Shown in pieces: positions 36,986-46,339 of a stretch of 64,000 nucleotides of DNA. Position numbers and translations under genes: made by a program. The stretch is from Flammeovirga aprica JL-4. GTDB lineage: Bacteria > Bacteroidota > Bacteroidia > Cytophagales > Flammeovirgaceae. The notes under the pieces were generated by a model that did no database searches, was not told the origin of the DNA, and saw only the letters and a list, made by a program, of their open reading frames with translations. Each line of letters begins with the position of its first letter. The stretch's first letter is position 1. The stretch is from NCBI RefSeq assembly GCF_012844305.1, contig NZ_JABANE010000029.1:20561-84560 (forward strand), given 5' to 3'.

Positions 36986-36999
36986 TGCAATCGATTGCA
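36986..36999. promoter_or_regulatory. Perfect LacI-type operator palindrome TGCAATCGATTGCA
   Basis: An exact 14-bp palindrome, the best copy of the motif in the window, upstream of the nine-gene GH95-to-sulfatase operon. It is the only copy in this gap. It ties this operon to the same candidate regulator as the operon at 1487. Confidence 0.65.
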
Positions 37000-37171
37000 C
37001 TTTTTAAAGCTGAAAAATGAGAAATAACAAAGGTTTAAAGAACGGATAGATAAAATATTAAAACAATTAAGTTGTTGATTATTAGTCTAAAAAGAATTGA
37101 CTTGAAATGAATAAATAGAAGTAGATCTACTTGGTAAAAATTGGATATTTAGAATAGAAAAAAGTAGAACA

Positions 37172-39673
37172 TTGGATTGTATTAGAAAAATATTTGGAGC
37201 CATAGGACTATGCATTATTTGCATAACGTCACTTAGTGCACAGCATAAATTATGGTATGATGCTCCTGCTTCTAATTGGAATGAAGCCCTGCCAATTGGT
37301 AATGGACGTATAGGTGCTATGGTTCATGGTGATCCGGTGAAGGAAAACATTCAAATGAATGAAGCAACACTTTGGTCGGGTAGTCCGCATAGCAATGACA
37401 ATCCTGATGCAAAAGATGCTTTGACAACTATACGAACTCTGCTTTTTAATGATAAATATGAAGAGGCACACCGATTAGCCAACGAAAAGTTTATTTCAAA
37501 GACTTCTCACGGAATGAACTTTGAAACAGCTGGCAATATTTTCTTAAGTATGCCTCAACATGCGGAATATGCTGATTACTATCGTGAATTAGATATTGAA
37601 AAAGCAACGACCACCACTGCTTATGTAGTGGAGGGTGTAAAATATAAAAGAGAGGTTTTCACTTCTTTCACGGATCAGGTGATGATCATTCGCTTGACAG
37701 CCAATAAAAAAGGAAAAATTGATTTTACTTTATCAGCCTCAAGGCCTGCTCCATCAAAAGTAAAGATTTCTACTCCTTCGAATAATACTTTAATAATGGA
37801 AGGGACCTCTGCGGATGGTAAGAACAAAAGATTGCCTAAAGATGCGGATTACATCAAAGGAAAAGTAAAGTTTGAGACACAGGTTAAAGTAGAAAATGAA
37901 GGTGGAAAAGTCGTCGCCAATGGTCATGACATTAAGGTTTCCAAGGCTGATGCTGTTACGCTTTATGTAGCAATTGCCACTAATTTTGTCAACTACCAAG
38001 ATCTGAGTGAAAATCCACATCAATTAACTACTAATGCAATCCAAAAAGCGGAAAGAAAATCCTTCAAAAAATTACTTGAGCATCATACGCAGTACTATCA
38101 AAAATTCTTCAAAAGAGTAACGCTTGACTTAGGAAAAACGAAAGCTTCTGAAAAACCAACGGATCTTCGCATTCAAAATTTCAGTAAAGAAAATGACCCC
38201 TCATTAGCCACGCTTTATTTTCAGTTTGGAAGGTATTTATTAATCTGTTCTTCTCAGCCTGGAGGACAGCCTTCCAATCTGCAAGGGTTGTGGTGTAATG
38301 ACCTGACACCGCCTTGGAAAAGTGCGTACACGATCAACATCAATACAGAAATGAATTACTGGCCTGCGGAAGTTACCAACCTTCAAGAAATGCATGAGCC
38401 TTTAATTGAAATGATAAAAGAACTCTCTGTAGTAGGGCAGAAAACGGCCCAAGATATGTACGGTGCAAAAGGTTGGGTGACGCATCACAACACTGACTTA
38501 TGGCGTATTTGCGGACCTGTAGATGGTGCAACTTGGGGGATGTGGCCAATGGGTGGCGTTTGGTTAATCCAGCATCTTTGGGATAAGTTTATGTTCAGTG
38601 GAGATGTAAATTATCTGAAAACCGTGTACCCTGCAATGAAAGGAGCGGCTGAATTTTGCTTAAGCTTTGCCGTTCCGGAACCTGAGAAAAATTGGCTGGT
38701 TATTTCCCCTTCTACCTCTCCAGAGAACAGGCCCTCTCATCATCCTAAGATGGTAAATATAGCTTATGGAACCACGATGGATAATCAACTGCTCTTTGAT
38801 ATTTTCACTAAAACCATCCAAGCGGCAAAGCTCCTAGAGAAAGATGAGGATTTAGTAATAGAGATGGAAAAAGCATTAACTCAATTGGCCCCAATGCAAA
38901 TCGGTAAACACGGGCAATTACAAGAGTGGATGCAAGATTGGGATAACCCTGAAGATCATCATCGACATGTCTCTCATCTTTATGGTTTATTTCCATCCAA
39001 TCAAATTTCACCTTACAACACACCATTGTTGACGCAAGCATCTAAAAATGTATTGATCTACAGAGGTGACCCGTCTACAGGGTGGTCTATGAATTGGAAA
39101 ATAAATCTTTGGGCAAGATTACTGGATGGAAATCATGCTTACCGTTTAATGGAAAATCAGATCAAATTGGTAGGTCGATCAGAGTCTCAAGTCGGAGGTG
39201 GAACCTATCCTAATATGCTCGATGCACACCCGCCTTTCCAAATTGATGGAAACTTTGGGTTTACCTCTGGTTTGACAGAAATGCTTTTACAAAGTCATGA
39301 TGGAGCTGTTCAATTACTTCCAGCGTTGCCAGATGTTTGGCCCAAGGGTCAAGTCAAAGGCTTGAGAGCTCGTGGTGGTTTTGAGGTAAAGAATTTGGTG
39401 TGGGAAAATGGCAAATTAAAAGAGGTAGTGATCCAATCTACAATAGGTGGAAATCTAAGAATTAGAACCTATGAGAAGTTGGTCTTGAATAATGGAAAGA
39501 ATATTAAAATCGCTTCCTCAGACAATCCCAATTTCTTTTATCAAACACCCTCTATCAAAAGGCCTCTGACAGCGTCACAAAATACAGTTGAACTTTTTGA
39601 TACAAAACCGTATTTCGAATACGATATCTCTACAATAAAAGGACAAGAAATTAAACTATCAACAATAAAATAA
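37172..39673 (+). CDS. GH95 alpha-L-fucosidase (TTG start)
   Basis: An 833-residue protein, full length for GH95. The frame has an upstream stop at 37109 and no ATG before the signal peptide, so TTG at 37172 is the likely start, followed by a signal peptide ending LSAQ. Family signatures: [18 protein letters not shown] near residue 36, [16 protein letters not shown] near 369, [12 protein letters not shown] (N389, N391), SPSTSPEN (E518) and PFQIDGNFG, covering the catalytic Glu, Asn and Asp positions known from GH95. These enzymes invert and mostly act on alpha-1,2-fucose; some act on alpha-L-galactose. It opens a nine-gene operon; paralog 2 follows after 8 bp. Confidence 0.92.
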   Translation: MDCIRKIFGAIGLCIICITSLSAQHKLWYDAPASNWNEALPIGNGRIGAMVHGDPVKENIQMNEATLWSGSPHSNDNPDAKDALTTIRTLLFNDKYEEAHRLANEKFISKTSHGMNFETAGNIFLSMPQHAEYADYYRELDIEKATTTTAYVVEGVKYKREVFTSFTDQVMIIRLTANKKGKIDFTLSASRPAPSKVKISTPSNNTLIMEGTSADGKNKRLPKDADYIKGKVKFETQVKVENEGGKVVANGHDIKVSKADAVTLYVAIATNFVNYQDLSENPHQLTTNAIQKAERKSFKKLLEHHTQYYQKFFKRVTLDLGKTKASEKPTDLRIQNFSKENDPSLATLYFQFGRYLLICSSQPGGQPSNLQGLWCNDLTPPWKSAYTININTEMNYWPAEVTNLQEMHEPLIEMIKELSVVGQKTAQDMYGAKGWVTHHNTDLWRICGPVDGATWGMWPMGGVWLIQHLWDKFMFSGDVNYLKTVYPAMKGAAEFCLSFAVPEPEKNWLVISPSTSPENRPSHHPKMVNIAYGTTMDNQLLFDIFTKTIQAAKLLEKDEDLVIEMEKALTQLAPMQIGKHGQLQEWMQDWDNPEDHHRHVSHLYGLFPSNQISPYNTPLLTQASKNVLIYRGDPSTGWSMNWKINLWARLLDGNHAYRLMENQIKLVGRSESQVGGGTYPNMLDAHPPFQIDGNFGFTSGLTEMLLQSHDGAVQLLPALPDVWPKGQVKGLRARGGFEVKNLVWENGKLKEVVIQSTIGGNLRIRTYEKLVLNNGKNIKIASSDNPNFFYQTPSIKRPLTASQNTVELFDTKPYFEYDISTIKGQEIKLSTIK

Positions 39674-39681
39674 CAGACTCG

Positions 39682-41118
39682 ATGGAACAAAAAAAATGGT
39701 TACTCTTAGTACTGTCATTGATGATAAGTACAACGATTTTCGCACAACAAGAAGTTAATTCAATTGAAGAATTACTTCCTTATTTAAAACAAAATAATGC
39801 CAATGTAAAACTTGCACCAGGCACGTATACGGTCACAGCTAAAGACGTAAAAAAGGGTAAGTTCAAAGAGTTTACGAATATCTTGAATCACAAAGTATAT
39901 GTACTCTTTTTGTTTCAAGGGAATAACAGTACTTATGATTTTACAGATGTGACCATCAATGTAGAAACAGCTGTTTTCAATGCTTTTACGGACTACGATG
40001 ACTTTTATGAAGTACAAACAATCGGCAATAATAATGTCATCAAAAACATGACACTTGTAGACGTAGGAACTGTTTATGATTACCCAAAAGAGGGAGCGTG
40101 TAATATTGTAATGGATGGAGCGAATAATAGAATTGAAGGTTTTCATGTTTCAACCAAAGGTTCTTATCCTTATGGTTATGGGGAAACTTTTGGGAAAGGC
40201 GGAAGAAATGTCATCAAACATTACAAGCACTCTGCATGCTTGGTGAGAGGTTTTAAAAACCATGTGAAGAATACAACGGTCATTCACCGAAGTTATGGTC
40301 ATGCTATTTTTATGCAAGCGGCAGATCAGCCCATTATTGAAGGGTGTTATGTGGAAGGCGAAATGAGATCATCGGATGATATGCTGGCAGAAGAAGGAAC
40401 GGGTTCTGATGGTGATAAAGCTGGTTTCATGACATATTGGGGCTACAAATTGCCTTCTGGATATATGATGTGTTTGGGAGAAGAAGGCATAAGGGCTTAC
40501 AATGGTGGGGAGACTGTGATCAATGGTAAAGAATATAAAAGAGGAACTTCTAACCCCACTATTTTGAATTGCACTGTGAAAAATATGAGAGCGGGTGTCA
40601 CACTTACTCATGCTACGGGTAAAAAGTATGTAAGAGGAACGACGGCGATTGGCTGTCAAAGAGGTTTCTGTATTGGTTCGGGCGATATCATTGATTGTTA
40701 CGCTGATACGCAACATGGCCCTGCCTTAGGCGTGGACTATGAGAGAGATGAAGGAATGAACGCTGAAATCACATTGCTTCCATATGAAGGGAAATCATAC
40801 AATGGAATGGGATGTGCGGCCATGGTCATCGGTTCCAATCATAAAGTGGTTTTAAAATCATTAATTCCCGAAGGAAAGACGGATCAAGATTTAACTATAA
40901 AAATCGGTGGAAATAACAATTCCATTGGGATGAAAGGGAAAGATCAAAATTACTATGCGGGCAATAACATCATCCATAATTTCACTGCACACCCTCTTGA
41001 ACTTGATGATAATGCAAAAAGCAATCATGGTATTTCAGCAAGTGAAGTAACAGATGAAGGGTTCAATAACCATATTTTCAAAAAAGATATTCAGTTACAA
41101 TTGAAAACTATTAAGTAG
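39682..41118 (+). CDS. Beta-helix protein, family paralog 2 (minimal form)
   Basis: A 478-residue protein made only of a signal peptide (ending IFAQ) and the beta-helix, so it defines the core of this three-member family. Motifs: PGTYTVTAKDV near 46, NNSTYDFTDVTINVET near 81, GACNIVMDG (138-146), GSYPYGYGETFGKGG (160-174), HYKHSACLVRG (180-190), SYGHAIFMQ (204-212), VEGEMRSSDDM (224-234), EEGTGS and GEEGIRAYN (266-274). The invariant Lys, His, Arg and Asp residues in these strands would suit an active site. Translation is probably coupled to GH95 and GH31 (8- and 9-bp gaps). The activity is unknown; a lyase or endo-hydrolase of the locus polysaccharide is my guess. Confidence 0.7.
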   Translation: MEQKKWLLLVLSLMISTTIFAQQEVNSIEELLPYLKQNNANVKLAPGTYTVTAKDVKKGKFKEFTNILNHKVYVLFLFQGNNSTYDFTDVTINVETAVFNAFTDYDDFYEVQTIGNNNVIKNMTLVDVGTVYDYPKEGACNIVMDGANNRIEGFHVSTKGSYPYGYGETFGKGGRNVIKHYKHSACLVRGFKNHVKNTTVIHRSYGHAIFMQAADQPIIEGCYVEGEMRSSDDMLAEEGTGSDGDKAGFMTYWGYKLPSGYMMCLGEEGIRAYNGGETVINGKEYKRGTSNPTILNCTVKNMRAGVTLTHATGKKYVRGTTAIGCQRGFCIGSGDIIDCYADTQHGPALGVDYERDEGMNAEITLLPYEGKSYNGMGCAAMVIGSNHKVVLKSLIPEGKTDQDLTIKIGGNNNSIGMKGKDQNYYAGNNIIHNFTAHPLELDDNAKSNHGISASEVTDEGFNNHIFKKDIQLQLKTIK

Positions 41119-41127
41119 CGATAAGTG

Positions 41128-43767
41128 ATGAAAAAGATATTCAAAAATACACTATTTGGCCTTATCGGTCTAAGCTTCATTTTGTCATCATGTGGGCAAT
41201 TTAAATATCCGGTTACAGAAATTGATAATAAAGTCACTGTACAAATGGATAGCTTGAATTTAACCATCGAAATTATCGATGAATCCATTATTCATGTTCA
41301 AAAAAGTTTGGTAGGTGTAGAACCGATAAAGCATCCAGATTATGTTACGGTTTTGAAACCTCAGAATGTTAACTGGAAGATGAAAAAATCGGAGGAGCAA
41401 CTGAGTATTTCTACTGAAGCTTTAAAATTAATTGTCAATGTAGACGGTACGATTGAGTATCAAGATGCAAAAGGGAAAAAGTTGGTGAGTGAGACGAATG
41501 ATCTGACATACATCAATCAAAATAAAAAAGCAGATTGGAAAGTTTCCCAGGCGTTTGTGGCAGGTGATGAAGCCTTGTATGGATTGGGACAGTTTCAGAG
41601 TAATATTTTAAACTGGAGGGGAGTATCTAATCGTTTAGAGCAATACAATCAGGAAGTAGCGATTCCTTTCTTAATGTCCACCAACAACTATGGTATTTAC
41701 TGGCATAACTATAGTGTGACGGATTTCAATCAAGCGCAACATGAAATTTCTTTTGATCAAAAAGAAGAAGCTTTTGCAAGTGTGGAGGAGGAAAACTTGG
41801 GGCAAGATGCAGAGAATGTTGTAAAGCATAAAATGAAGGAAAATAATGATAAAAACATTAGAGTGACGACCTTTATTCCAGAAAAAACAGGGGAGTACAG
41901 CTTTTTTGTAGAAAGTGATAAATCCAATAGAATGCGTGGTGAAATTCGTGTATTGATTGATAATGATACGGTCATCAACTATGCCACGATTTGGGTACCC
42001 ACTTGTCATTCGGGCACAAAGAAACTTCAGGCAGGAAAGGCTTATAAGGTCACTTTCCAAAATTCCGGAGCCAAGAAAATGAAAGGTCGATTATTTTACA
42101 ATGAGCCTGATTTTGACAAAACAGTATTTAGCAGTGAGGAAGGCAATGTAATTGACTATTATTTGATTCATGGTGAAAACCCAAGAAGAGTACTAGCTGA
42201 ATACCACAACTTGACGGGCAAATCGAAATTATTTTCTAAAAAATCTTATGGTTTCTGGCAATGCCGTGAGCGTTACCATAATCAAGAAGAATTGTTGACC
42301 AATGCGAGAGAGTTGAGAAAAAGAAAAATTCCGGTGGATAATATTGTTCAGGATTGGTTCTATTGGCCTGATGGAACAAAGGGACCCGAATGGGACAGAA
42401 GCAAGTATCCCAATCCTAAAGCAATGGCGGATGAAGTGCATGACCTCAATATGAATTTGATGGTTTCGGTATGGCCAATGGTCAATAATACGCCTTTGTT
42501 GGAAAAATATGATTTACTGCAATACAAACTCGGAAAAGGAAATCATAATCTTGATTTTTATGATGAAGGTGTTCGTGAGCGTTATTACAGAATGCTAAGT
42601 GATAGTATGTTCCATTTCGGAGTGAATTCAATTTGGCTTGATGGAACAGAACCTGCTTCAAAACCAAGAAATGATGTGCAAACGGCAATTGGCCCTTTCA
42701 AGGAAGTGAAAAATGCGTATTCATTGTTGGTCAGTAAAGCCATGTTTGAAGGAAAAAGAAAGGAGTATCCAAACGAGCGTATTTTCAATTTGACGCGTTC
42801 TGCGTACCCTGGTCAACAACGATATGGTACCGCCACGTGGTCAGGAGATGTACAATCAACATGGGAACAATTCGCAGAGCAAATTCCAGCAGGTCTAAAC
42901 TTCACGATGGCGGGAATGCCTTATTGGTCGCATGATATTGGCGGTTTCTTTAGAGATGCCAATTCCATCAACCCCATCTACGATGATCAGTATACTAATG
43001 AGGAATTTATAGAGCTGTTGAATCGTTGGTTTCAGTTTGGAGCATTCAGCCCGATTTTCCGTATTCATGGTTATGTTTCAGAAACGGAAATCTGGAGATA
43101 TGGAAAAGCTTTTGAAGCGTCTGCCCGAAAGTTTATTGATCTCCGTTATCAGCTGATGCCCTATATCTATTCGGAAGCATGGAAAATCACAAAAGATGGA
43201 CATACATTGATGAGTCCTTTGGCATTCTACTATCCCAATGATCAAAAAACATGGGACATTAAAGATCAATTATGCTTTGGTGAAAATATAATGGTAGCAT
43301 TTGTGACGGAATACAAGCAACGTCATAAAAACGTCTACTTGCCAAAAGGAGAGTGGTTTGACTATTGGACCAATAAAAAAATGCAGGGAGGACAATTAGT
43401 AAGAGCAAAAGCTGATTTTGATGAAACACCTATCTTCGTCAAAGCGGGTTCTATCCTTCCAATCGGCCCTAAGGTACAATACGCTACGCAACCCACTGAT
43501 GAGCCTTTAAGATTGAAAATCTACCCTGGTAAAGATGCTCAATATACGCTCTACCAAGATGATAATACTTCTTATGAATATGAAAAAGGAGCTTTTTCGG
43601 AAGTGATATTTGAATACTCTGAAACAGCTAAAACTTTGACCGTGAAAAAAGGGAACGGTGATTATATCGACTTTGAAAAATCGCCAATGCAATTACATGT
43701 GGAGCTAGTAGGAAGCAAAACAGAAGAGATTGCTTTTGAAGGTCAGACACTGCAAGTACAATTATAA
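41128..43767 (+). CDS. GH31 glycosidase with inserted PA14 domain (alpha-xylosidase-like), lipoprotein
   Basis: An 879-residue protein from ATG 41128 (GTG at 41125 is an alternative) with lipobox ILSSC. GH31 features: GLGQFQSNILNWRG near 152, GFWQCRERY near 375, the nucleophile in SIWLDGTEP (D505), the acid/base in TWSGDVQSTW (D574), and GMPYWSHDIGGF. A PA14 domain is inserted at about 215-345 (TFIPEKTGEYSFFVESDKSN), as in some bacterial GH31 alpha-xylosidases. That architecture plus the xylose-type neighbours favours alpha-xylosidase over alpha-glucosidase. It belongs to the GH95 operon. Confidence 0.88.
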   Translation: MKKIFKNTLFGLIGLSFILSSCGQFKYPVTEIDNKVTVQMDSLNLTIEIIDESIIHVQKSLVGVEPIKHPDYVTVLKPQNVNWKMKKSEEQLSISTEALKLIVNVDGTIEYQDAKGKKLVSETNDLTYINQNKKADWKVSQAFVAGDEALYGLGQFQSNILNWRGVSNRLEQYNQEVAIPFLMSTNNYGIYWHNYSVTDFNQAQHEISFDQKEEAFASVEEENLGQDAENVVKHKMKENNDKNIRVTTFIPEKTGEYSFFVESDKSNRMRGEIRVLIDNDTVINYATIWVPTCHSGTKKLQAGKAYKVTFQNSGAKKMKGRLFYNEPDFDKTVFSSEEGNVIDYYLIHGENPRRVLAEYHNLTGKSKLFSKKSYGFWQCRERYHNQEELLTNARELRKRKIPVDNIVQDWFYWPDGTKGPEWDRSKYPNPKAMADEVHDLNMNLMVSVWPMVNNTPLLEKYDLLQYKLGKGNHNLDFYDEGVRERYYRMLSDSMFHFGVNSIWLDGTEPASKPRNDVQTAIGPFKEVKNAYSLLVSKAMFEGKRKEYPNERIFNLTRSAYPGQQRYGTATWSGDVQSTWEQFAEQIPAGLNFTMAGMPYWSHDIGGFFRDANSINPIYDDQYTNEEFIELLNRWFQFGAFSPIFRIHGYVSETEIWRYGKAFEASARKFIDLRYQLMPYIYSEAWKITKDGHTLMSPLAFYYPNDQKTWDIKDQLCFGENIMVAFVTEYKQRHKNVYLPKGEWFDYWTNKKMQGGQLVRAKADFDETPIFVKAGSILPIGPKVQYATQPTDEPLRLKIYPGKDAQYTLYQDDNTSYEYEKGAFSEVIFEYSETAKTLTVKKGNGDYIDFEKSPMQLHVELVGSKTEEIAFEGQTLQVQL

Positions 43768-43814
43768 TTGGAACATTCTTATTCCTAGCTATTATATCTA
43801 ATGCTTTAAACAAG

Positions 43815-45260
43815 ATGAAGAATTACTTATTTACCATATTACTAATAGCGATAAACTGCCCCTCCACAAAGGGGCAAAAACAAGCACAAGAAAAGCCCAA
43901 TATTGTGGTTATTTTATGTGATGACTTGGGGTATGGTGATTTATCTGCTTATGGACACCCGATCATTAAAACGCCTCATTTGGATAATATGGCTCAAAAA
44001 GGAATTTTGATGACCAATTGTTATTCTTCTGCACCAGTTTGCTCACCATCAAGAGCGGGTTTGTTGACTGGAAAAAGCCCTAATAAAGTGGGAATTTATG
44101 ATTTTATTCCAGGCTATAAAAGAAGTGAGGATTTACGTGATTTAGTTCATTTACAGGAGTTTGAAAATACGATACCATCAGTACTTAAATCGGCAGGGTA
44201 TGCAACTTGTTTATCAGGAAAATGGCACTGCAGTTCTAGGTTCAATAGTGATGCACAACCAAAGCCAGATTATTTTGGTTTCGATCATTGGTTTGCAACG
44301 CATAATAACGCTTCTCCAAGTCATCAGAACCCATCCAATTTTGTAAGAAATGGAAATAAAGTAGGTGAATTGGAAGGCTTCAGTTGCCAAATTGTAGTAG
44401 ATGAAGCGATCGGTTGGCTGAATACAAAACCCTCTCATCAACCCTTTTATTTACAGATCACATTTCATGAACCTCACGAGCCCATTGCCTCACCTCAACA
44501 ACTGATTGATAAAAACCTGCCTCTCAGTGAAAATGAAGCACAGGCTAAATATTTTGCAAACGTAGAAAATATGGATCTAGCCGTTGGGCGATTATTGAAT
44601 TATTTAGAAGAGAATAAATTAGATAACACACTGATTTTCTTTACGTCTGACAATGGGCCAGAAACACTTATGCGTTACAGCAGAGCTAAGCATTCTTATG
44701 GTTCTCCGGGGGAATTGAAAGGTATGAAACTGTGGACCAATGAAGCCGGAATTAGAGTTCCCGGAATTTTATATTGGATGGGGAATGAAACCTTTCATGG
44801 CACTTCTGATGCCGTCATTTCAGCACTCGATCTTATGCCAACGTTAGCAGAAATAACGGGTGTTCAACTCGAAAATAAACATGAATTGGATGGAGAGTCT
44901 TTTGTAAAATGGATAAAGACAGGACAAAAGAAGAGAACAAAACCACTGGTGTGGGCTTTTTATGATGCCCTAAATCAACAACGTGTGGCGATGCGATCGG
45001 AAGATTGGAAAGTATTGGCCACACTAACTGTAGATGGAAAAGAACTACCCAAGTTACATAACCTTTATGATGGAAATGAAGCATTAGTGAAAAGTGCCAA
45101 GCTAACCAATTTTGAACTTTATGATATCAAAAATGATTTGGGAGAAACAAACAACTTAGCTTCTTCTAAACCTAAGGTTTTAAAGAAAATGAAAAAGGTG
45201 ATGGAAGAAGAGTATCAACTTTTATTAGAGGAAAGTTTTATATGGAGAAGAGAAAATTAA
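43815..45260 (+). CDS. S1-family sulfatase
   Basis: A 481-residue protein with a signal peptide ending STKGQ. The signature CSPSRAGLLTGKSP gives the formylglycine cysteine at residue 76. DDLGYGD near 36, GKWHCSS near 136, PHEPIA and FTSDNGPE near 278 complete the active site. GKWHCSS replaces the GKWHLG of the other sulfatases here, hinting at a distinct subfamily. It lies 47 bp after GH31 and 49 bp before the esterase. It should remove a sulfate from oligosaccharides in the periplasm. Confidence 0.9.
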   Translation: MKNYLFTILLIAINCPSTKGQKQAQEKPNIVVILCDDLGYGDLSAYGHPIIKTPHLDNMAQKGILMTNCYSSAPVCSPSRAGLLTGKSPNKVGIYDFIPGYKRSEDLRDLVHLQEFENTIPSVLKSAGYATCLSGKWHCSSRFNSDAQPKPDYFGFDHWFATHNNASPSHQNPSNFVRNGNKVGELEGFSCQIVVDEAIGWLNTKPSHQPFYLQITFHEPHEPIASPQQLIDKNLPLSENEAQAKYFANVENMDLAVGRLLNYLEENKLDNTLIFFTSDNGPETLMRYSRAKHSYGSPGELKGMKLWTNEAGIRVPGILYWMGNETFHGTSDAVISALDLMPTLAEITGVQLENKHELDGESFVKWIKTGQKKRTKPLVWAFYDALNQQRVAMRSEDWKVLATLTVDGKELPKLHNLYDGNEALVKSAKLTNFELYDIKNDLGETNNLASSKPKVLKKMKKVMEEEYQLLLEESFIWRREN

Positions 45261-45309
45261 AAAGTTGATCAATTAAGCAATGACCATTGAGTGATAACAA
45301 TAATAAGAC

Positions 45310-46206
45310 ATGAAAAAGACAATACAACTATTACTATTGATACTATTTACCTCGTCCATGTGTATGGCACAGAAGGAATTGAAGTCCTTGGGTGGGATAG
45401 ACAGGAATCAACCTTTTTCTTTAATCTATAAAGAGATCGATACTTTACAGTTAAAATTGACCTTCCATTATCCTGAAAAATTCAATAAGAAGAAATCATA
45501 CCCCTGCATTATATTTTATTTCGGTGGAGGTTGGAACGGCGGGTCAATCAAGCAGTTTAAACCCCAAGCTGAATACTTTGCATCAAGAGGGATGATTACT
45601 GTTTTGGCAGATTATAGAGTAAGAAATCGACACAAAACCACTCCTTATGAATCAGTGGAAGATGCAAAATCAGCGATTCGTTTTTTAAGAAAAAATGCTG
45701 AAGTTTTAAATATAAATAGTGAAAAAATAGTAGCATCAGGAGGATCTGCAGGAGGACACTTGGCGGCAGCATGTGGTGTTTGCCCTCAATTAGATCATCC
45801 TAATGAAGACCTCAGCATCAGTTCAGTTCCCAATGCATTAATCCTTTTCAATCCAGTGTTTGATAATGGACCGGAAGGATTTGAGCATAAAAGAATGGGA
45901 GAGCAATGGAGAACGATTTCACCGGCTCATAATATCACAGCGGAAGCACCGCCAACCATCGTTTTCTTAGGAAGAGAAGACCCCATTATTCCAGTATCTA
46001 TTGCAGAAAATTACAAAGCTAAAATGGATGCAGTAGGACGTCGTTGTGATTTGTTTTTATACGATAATGCCGGTCACGGTTTTTTCAATAATTATAAATA
46101 CGATGGAAAATTTTATAAGATCACTCTTTATGAGACTGACATGTTTTTGAAGTCGATTAAGTATATCAAAGGGAAACCTAAAATGATTGTTGATAGTGAG
46201 CTATAG
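45310..46206 (+). CDS. Secreted alpha/beta-hydrolase esterase (acetylxylan-esterase/BD-FAE-like)
   Basis: A 298-residue protein with a signal peptide ending MCMAQ. The oxyanion motif is YFGGGWNGGS near residue 70, in place of HGGG. The nucleophile lies in ASGGSAGGH (S146) with D224 (GREDPIIP) and H256 (NAGHGFF), a complete triad. Related enzymes deacetylate sugars or act on similar esters. Next to sulfatases and glycosidases, it probably removes acetyl groups from the algal polysaccharide. Confidence 0.82.
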   Translation: MKKTIQLLLLILFTSSMCMAQKELKSLGGIDRNQPFSLIYKEIDTLQLKLTFHYPEKFNKKKSYPCIIFYFGGGWNGGSIKQFKPQAEYFASRGMITVLADYRVRNRHKTTPYESVEDAKSAIRFLRKNAEVLNINSEKIVASGGSAGGHLAAACGVCPQLDHPNEDLSISSVPNALILFNPVFDNGPEGFEHKRMGEQWRTISPAHNITAEAPPTIVFLGREDPIIPVSIAENYKAKMDAVGRRCDLFLYDNAGHGFFNNYKYDGKFYKITLYETDMFLKSIKYIKGKPKMIVDSEL

Positions 46207-46339
46207 ATTTTCATTTACACAGCCGAATTTAAGTTAGATTGATAAACACCTAATTATTATTAATCCTTTTCAATTGAAATACTGTAAGGGTGCTTTTTGG
46301 AGCATTCTTACAATTTCAAAATTTAAGTTTCAAATCAGA

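Larger units (their letters stand above)
36706..37171. promoter_or_regulatory. Intergenic region ahead of the GH95 operon
   Basis: This 466-bp gap starts with a hairpin (36713-36742) and holds one perfect LacI-type palindrome at 36986-36999, about 175 bp before the GH95 start. I could not find a clear -33/-7 pair. The region is otherwise AT-rich without repeats that I recognise. Confidence 0.55.

Noticed and set aside
39682..41118. Assignment of the beta-helix family to PL6 or GH82
   Set aside because: A beta-helix fold alone is not enough, and I do not see the family motifs of either.
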